DNA of 8,042 nucleotides, from NCBI GenBank assembly GCA_031431235.1, contig JANPDA010000231.1, positions 1 through 8,042 of the forward strand, given 5' to 3'. Of this stretch, positions 1 to 5,969 are shown one piece after another. A model generated the notes under the pieces. That model made no database searches, was not told the DNA's origin, and saw only the letters and a list, made by a program, of their open reading frames with translations. The stretch is from JANNSW01 sp031431235. GTDB lineage: Bacteria; Pseudomonadota; Alphaproteobacteria; Rhizobiales; Hyphomicrobiaceae. The first letter of the stretch is position 1; the number at the start of each line of letters is the position of its first letter. A program made the translations under genes and the position numbers.

Positions 1-348
1 GACGGCTGCGTGCTGCACACCGACCCCGGCTTTCCGTTGACCATCGGCCCGGACTGCACCGTCGGCCACATGGCGATGCTGCACGGCTGCACCATCGGCC
101 GCAACAGCCTGATCGGCATCGGCGCGATCGTGCTGAATGGTGCGAGGATCGGCGATAACTGCCTGATCGGGGCGCATGCCCTCGTGACCGAAGGCAAGGT
201 CATTCCCGACAACTCCCTGGTGATGGGCGCGCCTGGCAGAATCGTGCGCCAGCTCGGCGCGGCTGAGATCGACAATCTCGCTGGCACCGCTGCCCACTAT
301 GTCGAGAACTGGCGGCGATTTGTCCGCGAGCTCAATCGCGTGGGTTGA
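1..348 (+). CDS. Gamma-carbonic-anhydrase-like hexapeptide-repeat protein, 5' end outside window
   Basis: The last 115 codons of a left-handed beta-helix protein of the gamma-carbonic anhydrase/YrdA/PaaY group are visible; the reading frame is open from base 1, so the start lies upstream. Hexapeptide repeats with I/L/V-G-x4 spacing run through about visible residues 13-75 (TIGPDCTVG, TIGRNSLIG, RIGDNCLIG). The three expected metal-binding histidines are present: H6 in DGCVLH, and H23 and H28 in GHMAMLHG, with the H-x4-H spacing of the family. The sequence then gives the usual ALVTEGKVIPDNSLVMGAP turn and a C-terminal helix. Family members are trimeric cytosolic zinc or iron proteins. Some hydrate CO2, while many have no proven activity, so carbonic anhydrase function is inferred. 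The gene converges on the small minus-strand gene, with 5 bases between the stops. The family call is firm; the substrate is not. Confidence 0.93.
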   Translation, partial: DGCVLHTDPGFPLTIGPDCTVGHMAMLHGCTIGRNSLIGIGAIVLNGARIGDNCLIGAHALVTEGKVIPDNSLVMGAPGRIVRQLGAAEIDNLAGTAAHYVENWRRFVRELNRVG

Positions 349-353
349 ACCGA

Positions 354-539
354 TCAGGCCTTCTCCAGAGGTCCATCCCCACTGGGCGTGACGTCGCGAT
401 CGCTGACGGCTCCAGCCGCTGGCCCGGCGGTGGAGCGGGCCCGCTCCTGCTGCTTGCGTTTGCGCAGATTGCTGCGCAACGCCGCGGCTCGACGTTCGGC
501 TCGTCGCTCCGCCTCGCCTGCTTTGGGTTGCTCCGCCAT
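354..539 (-). CDS. Small basic conserved-type hypothetical protein, 61 aa
   Basis: This is a 61-residue protein starting at ATG (539-537) and ending in TGA. Residues about 9-35 form a charged, Arg/Ala-rich, probably helical stretch with the core AALRSNLRKRKQQERAR. The C-terminal third is Gly/Pro/Ser-rich and probably disordered. There is no signal peptide, membrane segment or recognisable catalytic motif. From memory, Hyphomicrobiales genomes commonly carry very short proteins with a similar AALRxNLxxRKxQxR core, often annotated hypothetical, and this is the main reason for accepting it. An AAGAG sequence sits just before the ATG and GAAAGA a little further up, giving only a modest ribosome site. 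It converges on the gamma-carbonic-anhydrase-like gene and points away from the tRNA. Function is unknown; nucleic-acid binding is a guess from charge alone. Other frames over the same stretch are also open, which lowers confidence. Confidence 0.62.
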   Translation of the reverse strand: MAEQPKAGEAERRAERRAAALRSNLRKRKQQERARSTAGPAAGAVSDRDVTPSGDGPLEKA

Positions 540-674
540 GGCTCTTGTCTTTCGGCGCGATTGCTCAGTCCAGCCTCGTGTGCGAACGAGATATAGATTC
601 CAGCAACCAATTGCGCTATAGGATCGGCCTTCCAGTGGTCGCGGCCCCTTCCGGGATGCCGCTGTCGCTGGTTT

Positions 675-749
675 TCCGGGGTAGCTCAGCGGTAGAGCAG
701 CCGGCTGTTAACCGGCTGGTCGTAGGTTCGAATCCTACCCCCGGAGCCA
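675..749 (+). tRNA. tRNA-Asn, anticodon GTT
   Basis: A full 75-base cloverleaf folds. The acceptor stem TCCGGGG (675-681) pairs with CCCCGGA (739-745). The D arm is GCTC/GAGC (684-698). The anticodon stem GCCGG/CCGGC encloses the loop CTGTTAA, with anticodon GTT at 707-709. The variable loop has five bases, and the T arm GTAGG/CCTAC carries TTCGAAT. The discriminator base is G746 and the 3' CCA (747-749) is encoded. GTT reads AAC/AAU, hence asparagine. The gene stands alone, with no second tRNA beside it. I see no convincing terminator in the bases that follow. Confidence 0.98.
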
Positions 750-940
750 ATTCCGCTCCGCAAGAATAGGCTCATCAAGAGCATACCGATCGCCTGCTGG
801 AGGCGGATTTACGACCGTCGGCGGCGCCGCACCCCATGGCGTTCCGCGCTGGCTTCGACTAGCATCCGCGAGGAAGCGAGAGGTCCTCGGGGAGCGTCGA
901 GACTCCTGAAGCGGGCCAAGCTCGAGAGCTCGGGGGCGAC

Positions 941-2137
941 GTGGCGTATCTGTTGCGATGGGTGTTGATGTTGGCGGCCGCGAGCCTGCTTGCGGCGTGC
1001 GGCACCTCGATCACGCGCAATCCCGTGCCCATCAGCTTCGTCGAGGGCGCCAGCGTCGAGGGTTTTCAAACGGTTCGCTATTGGGGCGACAAGGTCCCAC
1101 CCAATCTCGACGCCATCGTGGCGGAACGTGCCGCACAGATCCGTGGCTCCCGGCCAGGACTGCTGCAGGGCAAAGTGGCTTCGCTCAGCTATCTCGCGCT
1201 TTCGGGCGGAGGCAGCGACGGCGCATTCGGCGCGGGCCTGCTGGTCGGCTGGTCGCACAGCGGGCGTCGTCCCGAGTTCGAGATCGTGACCGGCATCTCG
1301 ACCGGGGCGCTGATCGCTCCCTTTGCCTTTCTGGGACCCGCCTATGACCGCCAGCTGACGGAGATCTACACCAACTACAGCACCAGCCAGCTGGTGACAC
1401 CACAGATCGTGACCGGGCTGCTCGGCGGCATCGCCATCACCGAGAACTCGCAGTTGAAGGAACTGCTCGTCCTGTACGTGACGCAGCAGATGATTGCCGA
1501 GGTCGCCCATCAGCATCAGCGCGGCCGGCGGCTGCTGGTGGGCACCACCAACCTCGATGCCCAGCGCCCGGTGATCTGGGACATGGGCGCGATCGCGGCG
1601 AGCGGGGAGCCTGGTTCGGTCGAGCTGTTCCGCAATGTGCTGCTCGCTTCGACGGCGATTCCCGGCGTTTTCCCGCCAGTCTTCATCGATGTGGAGGCCG
1701 GCGGCGGCCGTCACGAGGAGATGCATGTGGATGGCGGCACTACCGCCGAGGTGTTCTTCCTGCCGGCACCGGTGCTGACAGCCGGACAGGCCCCGGTCGC
1801 CCGGATCGACCGCCAGCTCTATGTCATCTCCAACGGCAAGATCGGCGCGGAGTATGAGCCAGTCGAGCCCGCGACTCTCAAGATCGCAGCCCGCTCGCTG
1901 CAGACCCTGATCCGGTCCCAGTGGCAGGGCGATCTGCTGCGACTGCGGCTCGAGACCAACAATTCCGGGATCGGCTTCAATCTGGCTGCGGTCCCCGAGG
2001 AGTTCGACATGAAGAGCCGTGAGCCGTTCGATCTCGACTATATGCGCGAGCTCTATGCCCGCGGCCTGGCGGAGGGTGAGGCTGGCATCGCTTGGAGCAA
2101 ATCGCCATCCGACGTCGGGTTGATCGCCTCGAACTGA
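941..2137 (+). CDS. Patatin-like phospholipase, predicted outer-envelope lipoprotein
   Basis: This 398-residue patatin-family serine acyl hydrolase uses a Ser-Asp dyad to cleave acyl esters of lipids. The oxyanion-hole loop is LSGGGSDGAFGAG (88-99), the nucleophile elbow is GISTG (118-122, Ser120), and the catalytic Asp is Asp264 in the DGG motif (264-266). A conserved-looking PGVFPPV precedes it at 241-247. The N-terminus is a lipoprotein signal, with Arg6, a hydrophobic core and the lipobox LAAC, so Cys20 would be lipidated; Gly21 at +2 favours outer-membrane sorting by the classical rule. The GTG at 941 is preferred because the in-frame ATG at 968 would remove the positive n-region; the upstream GGGGG is a weak ribosome site. 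The three key motifs are intact, so activity is expected. The substrate (phospholipid, lysolipid or other ester) is unknown. It lies upstream of the TRAP operon on the same strand but is separated by 112 bases containing a hairpin, so it is probably a separate unit. Confidence 0.93.
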   Translation: MAYLLRWVLMLAAASLLAACGTSITRNPVPISFVEGASVEGFQTVRYWGDKVPPNLDAIVAERAAQIRGSRPGLLQGKVASLSYLALSGGGSDGAFGAGLLVGWSHSGRRPEFEIVTGISTGALIAPFAFLGPAYDRQLTEIYTNYSTSQLVTPQIVTGLLGGIAITENSQLKELLVLYVTQQMIAEVAHQHQRGRRLLVGTTNLDAQRPVIWDMGAIAASGEPGSVELFRNVLLASTAIPGVFPPVFIDVEAGGGRHEEMHVDGGTTAEVFFLPAPVLTAGQAPVARIDRQLYVISNGKIGAEYEPVEPATLKIAARSLQTLIRSQWQGDLLRLRLETNNSGIGFNLAAVPEEFDMKSREPFDLDYMRELYARGLAEGEAGIAWSKSPSDVGLIASN

Positions 2138-2151
2138 GCGCGTCACCATGA

Positions 2152-2171
2152 TGTCGCGAAAGGACGCGACA
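2152..2171. terminator. Perfect 7-bp hairpin after the patatin gene, possible terminator or operator
   Basis: TGTCGCG (2152-2158) and CGCGACA (2165-2171) are perfect inverted repeats around the 6-base loop AAAGGA. The hairpin begins 14 bases after the patatin stop and ends 78 bases before the dctP start. No T-run follows on the plus strand (GGGCCCCG comes next), so it is not a canonical intrinsic terminator. It could weakly terminate or stabilise the patatin mRNA, or bind a dimeric regulator of dctPQM. The symmetry is seen directly; the role is inferred. Confidence 0.4.
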
Positions 2172-2234
2172 GGGCCCCGATTGAATGCCATAGCAGCCGC
2201 GCCCGGCGCCAGGGTCATCCCCGAGCCGCCTGAC

Positions 2235-2240
2235 TGGAGG
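2235..2240 (+). promoter_or_regulatory. Shine-Dalgarno site that fixes the dctP start
   Basis: TGGAGG lies 9 bases before the ATG at 2250, close to ideal sequence and spacing. The ATG it serves opens directly into a signal peptide. An earlier in-frame ATG at 2148 has no such site and would put 34 non-hydrophobic residues before the signal, so 2250 is chosen. Confidence 0.85.
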
Positions 2241-2249
2241 CCTGCTGTC

Positions 2250-3287
2250 ATGCGTGTTGCCACTCTCACCCTTGCCCTTCTACTCGCGCTGCCCTGCGCC
2301 TCCGGACCGGCGGCCGCGCAGGAGGTGACGCTGAAGCTTCACCATTTCCTCCCCGCCGTCGGCATCGAGCATCGCGGCTGGATCGAGCCCTGGGCCAGAG
2401 GCGTCGAAGCAGCTTCCGGCGGTCGCATCAAAATCGAGGTCTACCCCTCGATGCAACTCGGCGGCAAGGCGCCGCAGCTGTTCGACCAGGCCAAGGAAGG
2501 CGTCGTCGACATCGCCTGGACGCTCGCCGGCTACACCCCCGGACGCTTTCCGCGGCTCGAGGTGTTCGAGCTGCCGTTCCTCGCCTCCGACAAGGGCGAG
2601 ATCACCTCGAAGGCGCTTTGGGCTTACGCGCAGGAGCACGCGGTCGAGGACCTGAAGGACGTGAAGGTGCTGGCGATCTCGGCGCACGGCAAAGGCAACC
2701 TCTTCGTCAAGGACAAGGTGGTGGTGAAGCCTGCCGACATCGCCGGCCTGAAGATCCGCGTCCCCTCGCGCACCATCAACGACACGCTGGCGCTACTGGG
2801 CGCTTTGCCCCAGGGCATCCCAGCACCCGGAGTGCCCGAAGCGCTCGCCAAGGGCGTGGTCGACGGCGTCATGTTCCCCTACGAGGTGGTGCCCGCCTTC
2901 AAGGTGCACGAGTTGACGAATCACGTGACCGAATGGATGGGCGACCGCGCGCTCTACACGGCGGTGTTCCTGCTCGTCATGAACAAGGCTTCCTACGACA
3001 AGCTCCCCGCTGACCTGCGGAAGGTGATGGACGACAGCTCCGGCCTCGCGCTTTCGGTGGAAGCTGGCCAGAGGTGGGACGAGTGGGACCAGCTCGGCCG
3101 GGATGCGGTCACCTCCAAGGGCGGTGTCGTCACCAAGGTCGATGGCGCCGATCTCGATGCCTGGAAGGCAGCGACCGCGCCGGTCATCGACAAGTGGATC
3201 GCGGACCGGACGGCTGCGGGCGATGACGGGGCAGGCCTCGTTGCGGCGGCCAGGGCGCGCATCGCCCAGTTCGCGGCAAGCCCTTGA
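2250..3287 (+). CDS. dctP: TRAP transporter periplasmic solute-binding subunit DctP
   Basis: This 345-residue protein is the periplasmic receptor of a tripartite ATP-independent (TRAP) transporter; it captures an organic acid and hands it to DctQM. Residues 1-23 form a Sec signal peptide with Arg2, a hydrophobic core and a cleavage site at AAA-QEV. The mature part begins with the family's beta-strand LKLHHFLP, followed by the FDQAKEGVVDIAW region at about 78-90. The ligand-clamping segment LKIRVPSRTINDTLALLGA lies around 167-185, with Arg170 at the position that normally salt-bridges the substrate carboxylate. PYEVVPAFKVHELTNHVTEW follows. Length is normal for the family. The stop overlaps the dctQ start by one base (TGATG), which indicates translational coupling. 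The substrate is not readable: TRAP receptors bind C4-dicarboxylates, sialic acid, ectoine, 2-oxo acids, aromatic acids and others. The symbol is used in its generic family sense. Confidence 0.94.
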   Translation: MRVATLTLALLLALPCASGPAAAQEVTLKLHHFLPAVGIEHRGWIEPWARGVEAASGGRIKIEVYPSMQLGGKAPQLFDQAKEGVVDIAWTLAGYTPGRFPRLEVFELPFLASDKGEITSKALWAYAQEHAVEDLKDVKVLAISAHGKGNLFVKDKVVVKPADIAGLKIRVPSRTINDTLALLGALPQGIPAPGVPEALAKGVVDGVMFPYEVVPAFKVHELTNHVTEWMGDRALYTAVFLLVMNKASYDKLPADLRKVMDDSSGLALSVEAGQRWDEWDQLGRDAVTSKGGVVTKVDGADLDAWKAATAPVIDKWIADRTAAGDDGAGLVAAARARIAQFAASP

Positions 3288-3841
3288 TGGCGGCTTTTGG
3301 CCGGGTACGGGGTGCGATCGAGCGCGTCGCCCTCTGGCTCGCGCTCGCTGGCGGGGCTGCGCTCGCCGCGATCATCGTGATCTCGAGCCTCTCGATCGCG
3401 GCGCGCAACCTGCCACTGCTGCTCGGCCTCGCCGGGCTCGAGCTCAGGCCCATTGGAGTTCCGGGCGACGTCGAGATCGCCCAGCTCGGCACGGCGGTTG
3501 CCGTCTTTGCTTTCCTGCCCTATTGCCAGCTGAAGCGCGCGAACGTGATCGTCGAAGTGGTCACGCAGGGACTCTGCGAGCGGAGCCGTGCCATGCTCGA
3601 CCTGCTCGCCAACCTCCTGTTCCTGCTGATCGCGATCGTCCTGCTGCGTCAGCTCGCGCTCGCCTTCTTCGACAAGCTCGTGCAAGGCGATCAGAGCATG
3701 GTGCTACGGATACCCGAATGGGCGCCCTTCGGGCTCGTTCTCCTCTCACTCGGCATGCTCGTGGCGGCCATCGCCACGACCATCGTCGAGGACGGCCAGC
3801 GGATCGCCAGCATGCCGCCGTCATCACCCGGCGGGCGCTGA
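3287..3841 (+). CDS. dctQ: TRAP transporter small membrane subunit DctQ
   Basis: This 184-residue inner-membrane protein has four predicted helices, at about residues 14-38, 62-80, 104-122 and 147-167. This is the standard topology of the small TRAP subunit, which holds DctM and docks the loaded DctP. The segment GDVEIAQLGTAVAVFAFLPY (60-79) followed by QLKRANVIVEV matches the family's most recognisable region, an acidic residue at the start of helix 2 and a basic/Asn/Val-rich stretch after it. The ATG at 3287 overlaps the dctP stop as TGATG, so this start is preferred over the adjacent TTG at 3284. Low sequence conservation is normal for DctQ; position between dctP and dctM makes the call secure. 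Confidence 0.93.
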   Translation: MAAFGRVRGAIERVALWLALAGGAALAAIIVISSLSIAARNLPLLLGLAGLELRPIGVPGDVEIAQLGTAVAVFAFLPYCQLKRANVIVEVVTQGLCERSRAMLDLLANLLFLLIAIVLLRQLALAFFDKLVQGDQSMVLRIPEWAPFGLVLLSLGMLVAAIATTIVEDGQRIASMPPSSPGGR

Positions 3842-3845
3842 CTCC

Positions 3846-5174
3846 ATGCCGCTCCCCGCGCTCGGCGGCCTCAGCTTCGTACTTCTCTTGATGCTGCTGG
3901 CGGCACGCGTGCCGATTGCAGTCGCACTGCTCGCGGTCGGCCTCGGCGGCCTCGTCGCGGTCGGCGGTATCGATCCAACCCTCGCCTTCGTCAAGACGAC
4001 CACCTTCGACGTGTTCGCCAACTACTCGTTCTCGGTGATCCCCCTTTTCCTGCTGATGGGCAACATCGCGGCGCATTCGGGGCTCGCGAGCCGTTTGTTC
4101 CAGGGCATGAACGCGTTGGTCGGCCATCGCTCGGGCGGGCTCGCCATGGCGGCGGTCGGGGCTTGTGCCGCCTTCGGCACGATCTGCGGCTCATCGCTCG
4201 CGACGGCCGCCACCATGGGCCGTGTCGCGCTGCCCGAGATGCGTCGCTACGGCTATTCGGGAGCGCTCTCGACCGCCTCGCTCGCGGCCGGCGGCACGCT
4301 CGGCATCCTGGTGCCACCGTCGGTGCCGCTCGTGATCTACGCGGTGATGACCGAGCAGAACGTCGCGAAACTCTTTCTTGCGGCGATCATCCCGGCGGGG
4401 CTCGCCATCATCGGCTTCCTCATCGCCATCCGGGCATCCGTCTGGCTCGATCCGGCGAGCGCGCCACCGCAGCCCCGCCGCGGTGCCGCAGAGCGGGTCA
4501 GCCTCGCTCTCGGGATGTGGCCGATCATGCTGATCTTCCTCACGGTGTTCGTCGGCATGAACGGGGATTTCTTCTTCGGGCGCAGCCTGTTCACCCCGAC
4601 CGAGGGAGCGGCCGTCGGCGCGTTCGCCACCGGCCTCGCGGCCATCCTCCTCGGCGGCATGGGCCGCGATGGACTGCTCGACGCCTTCAAGTCGACCGCC
4701 GAGCAGGCCGGCATGATCTTCCTCATCCTATTGGGCGCCGAATTCTACAATGCGTTCCTCGCCCGCACGCATCTGCCGATGCTGATGGCCGAGAGCGTGG
4801 CCGGGCTCGGCGTCTCGCCCTATCTGATCATGGCCGCGATCGTGGTCGTCTACATCCTGCTCGGCTGCCTGATGGACAGCCTCAGCATGATCCTCCTGAC
4901 GATTCCCGTCCTCTTTCCCGTCGTCATGGGTCTCGACTTCGGCATGACGCCGGAGGAGACCGCGATCTGGTTCGGCATCATCGCGCTGATCGTGGTCGAG
5001 CTCGGACTCATCCATCCCCCGATCGGGCTCAACATCTATGTCATTCACGGGCTCGCCAAGGACGTCTCCCTGTGGGAGACGGCAAAAGGCGTGATCCCGT
5101 TCCTGATTGCCGAGTTCGTGCGCGTTGCCTTGATCGTGGCGTTTCCGGCGATTGCTCTCGCGCTGGTACGCTGA
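3846..5174 (+). CDS. dctM: TRAP transporter large membrane subunit DctM
   Basis: This 442-residue, very hydrophobic inner-membrane permease of the DctM family moves the substrate using an ion gradient, usually Na+. Family hallmarks are visible. They include IPLFLLMGNIAAHSGLASRLF (65-85), the Gly/Ser-rich hairpin segment FGTICGSSLATAATMG (110-125), and GGTLGILVPPSVPLVIYA (149-166). In the second half there are GCLMDSLSMILLTIPVLFP (340-358) and ELGLIHPPIGLN (385-396). The two halves resemble each other, as expected for an inverted-repeat elevator transporter. Length is typical. The ATG lies 4 bases after the dctQ stop; the ribosome site is weak, so translation probably continues from dctQ. A strong minus-strand terminator lies in the gap after it, so dctM ends the operon. 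Confidence 0.96.
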   Translation: MPLPALGGLSFVLLLMLLAARVPIAVALLAVGLGGLVAVGGIDPTLAFVKTTTFDVFANYSFSVIPLFLLMGNIAAHSGLASRLFQGMNALVGHRSGGLAMAAVGACAAFGTICGSSLATAATMGRVALPEMRRYGYSGALSTASLAAGGTLGILVPPSVPLVIYAVMTEQNVAKLFLAAIIPAGLAIIGFLIAIRASVWLDPASAPPQPRRGAAERVSLALGMWPIMLIFLTVFVGMNGDFFFGRSLFTPTEGAAVGAFATGLAAILLGGMGRDGLLDAFKSTAEQAGMIFLILLGAEFYNAFLARTHLPMLMAESVAGLGVSPYLIMAAIVVVYILLGCLMDSLSMILLTIPVLFPVVMGLDFGMTPEETAIWFGIIALIVVELGLIHPPIGLNIYVIHGLAKDVSLWETAKGVIPFLIAEFVRVALIVAFPAIALALVR

Positions 5175-5204
5175 GAAAAGGGGCGGATAGACCTGACCCG
5201 CCCC
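5175..5204 (-). terminator. Intrinsic terminator of the RlpA-like gene
   Basis: GGGGCGG (5180-5186) and CCGCCCC (5198-5204) form a perfect 7-bp GC stem with an 11-base loop. Read on the minus strand, the hairpin starts 8 bases after the RlpA-like stop and is followed by TTTTC (5179-5175), a canonical if short U-tract. On the plus strand no T-run follows, so for dctM it can at most act as a weak terminator. It occupies most of the gap between the two convergent genes. Confidence 0.8.
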
Positions 5205-5212
5205 CGCCTCGA

Positions 5213-5755
5213 CTATCGCAATGCGTTGAAAGCCTTGGCTCCCTTCAATGTGGCGGCGGCGATGACCACGGGCCTCGTCTTCTTGCGGCTGCCGACAACG
5301 GTGCGCCGCTTCGAGCGCGAGGCAACACGGATCGCCTTGCCCTTCGATTTCGCGTGGGCCGTGCGGACCGCTTTCGACCCCTTCTTGCCGCCGCCGCTGA
5401 GCACTGTGACGCGGACCTGTCCAAGGCCGGCGCCGCTGATGCCGAGTTGGCCAGCCGCCGCGCGCGACAGGTCGATGATGCGGCCCTTCACGAAGGGCCC
5501 ACGGTCGTTGATCCGCACGATCACGCTGCGCCCGCTCTTCACATGTGTGACCTGGACGCGCGTACCCATCGGCAGCGACTTGTGGGCGGCCGTCATGGCT
5601 CCGGGATTGAAACGCTCGCCGCTCGCCGTCATTTGCGGCGAGGAGTAGTAGGAGGCGATGCCCGACTGGGTGTAGGCCTCGGCGCGGGTGGCAAGGGCCG
5701 CCGTGCTGACGATGGCCAATGCCGCGAGCAAGGCGAAACTGAGTGCTCTCATCAT
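5213..5755 (-). CDS. rlpA: RlpA-like septal/cell-wall double-psi beta-barrel protein with basic tail
   Basis: This 180-residue exported protein has a signal peptide at residues 1-27 (cleavage AEA-YTQ) and a double-psi beta-barrel RlpA domain at about 30-119. Landmarks are SGIASYYSSPQMTASGERFN, TAAHKSLPMGTRVQVTHV, VIVRINDRGPFVKGRIIDLS and AAAGQLGI. Glu47 and Asp84 sit where the catalytic acids of Pseudomonas RlpA lie; that enzyme is a lytic transglycosylase for glycan strands without stem peptides, so this may be one too, but only the fold is certain. No SPOR domain follows. Instead, residues 121-180 hold 19 Lys/Arg and no acidic residue, which could bind anionic cell-wall polymers. There is no lipobox, unlike classical RlpA ('rare lipoprotein A'). 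The start at 5755 is chosen by GAGGA 7 bases upstream and by the signal peptide; a longer frame to 5881 adds 42 residues that would bury the signal. ATG at 5752 is an equally possible neighbour. Confidence 0.92.
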   Translation of the reverse strand: MMRALSFALLAALAIVSTAALATRAEAYTQSGIASYYSSPQMTASGERFNPGAMTAAHKSLPMGTRVQVTHVKSGRSVIVRINDRGPFVKGRIIDLSRAAAGQLGISGAGLGQVRVTVLSGGGKKGSKAVRTAHAKSKGKAIRVASRSKRRTVVGSRKKTRPVVIAAATLKGAKAFNALR

Positions 5756-5762
5756 CTCATGA

Positions 5763-5767
5763 TCCTC
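5763..5767 (-). promoter_or_regulatory. Shine-Dalgarno site of the RlpA-like gene
   Basis: On the minus strand GAGGA is followed by 7 bases and then ATGATG. It supports initiation at 5755 (or 5752) and argues against the longer open frame that begins at 5881. Confidence 0.75.
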
Positions 5768-5843
5768 GTTTGGGAGTTTTTTGGGTTGGGCGCTCACAGC
5801 CGGATCGACTGAAAACGCAGCCGGTGCGACCGACCGAGAGGCA

Positions 5844-5868
5844 AACGCCGAGGAGCCTCGAGGGTTCC
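5844..5868 (-). promoter_or_regulatory. EcfG-type (general stress response) sigma factor promoter
   Basis: On the minus strand GGAAC (5868-5864) is separated by exactly 16 bases from CGTT (5847-5844). This is the consensus published for promoters used by the alphaproteobacterial general-stress sigma factor EcfG (GGAAC-N16/17-CGTT). It points toward the RlpA-like gene and would give a 5' leader of about 80 bases. It is intergenic, between the stop of the upstream dehydrogenase and the RlpA-like start. The match is seen directly; use by EcfG is inferred, since no sigma factor gene is in view. Confidence 0.65.
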
Positions 5869-5919
5869 CGGCGTGCGGCACGGGCCGTCCCGCTGAACAA
5901 TGGCGATATCGAGCACGCC

Positions 5920-5968
5920 TCAGGGGCGGTTTGTCGCATTCACCGGCGATCGGGGCAGATCAGGGGCG
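5920..5968. repeat. Two 9-base direct repeats, 40 bases apart
   Basis: TCAGGGGCG occurs at 5920-5928 and again at 5960-5968, between the end of the dehydrogenase gene and the EcfG-type promoter. The 40-base period is close to four helix turns, so paired protein binding is possible. In GC-rich DNA a 9-base repeat can also be chance. No function is assigned. Confidence 0.3.
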
Positions 5969-5969
5969 A

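Noticed and set aside
675..749. tRNA-Asn as an integration site for a mobile element
   Set aside because: No integrase, no repeated copy of the tRNA 3' end and no change in base composition are visible nearby.
545..769. A 74-codon open frame over the tRNA
   Set aside because: It runs straight through tRNA-Asn, and its product shows no protein family features.
2148..2249. A 34-residue N-terminal extension of DctP from the ATG at 2148
   Set aside because: It would place a polar segment before the signal peptide, it overlaps the hairpin, and the strong TGGAGG site specifies the ATG at 2250.
809..2269. A 486-codon open frame on the minus strand
   Set aside because: It lies antisense to the whole patatin gene, which has a lipobox and all catalytic motifs. 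The product has no recognisable domain, and long antisense frames are common in GC-rich genes.
2993..3891. Open frames on both strands across the dctP/dctQ junction
   Set aside because: They are out-of-frame shadows of the TRAP genes with biased, repetitive composition and no domain.
4163..5812. A 549-codon open frame on the plus strand
   Set aside because: It covers dctM in another frame, the minus-strand terminator and the antisense of the RlpA-like gene. Its product is Arg/His-rich low-complexity sequence, whereas dctM and rlpA show clear family motifs.
5756..5881. A 42-residue N-terminal extension of the RlpA-like protein
   Set aside because: It would bury the signal peptide, it overlaps the promoter element, and a good ribosome site precedes the ATG at 5755.
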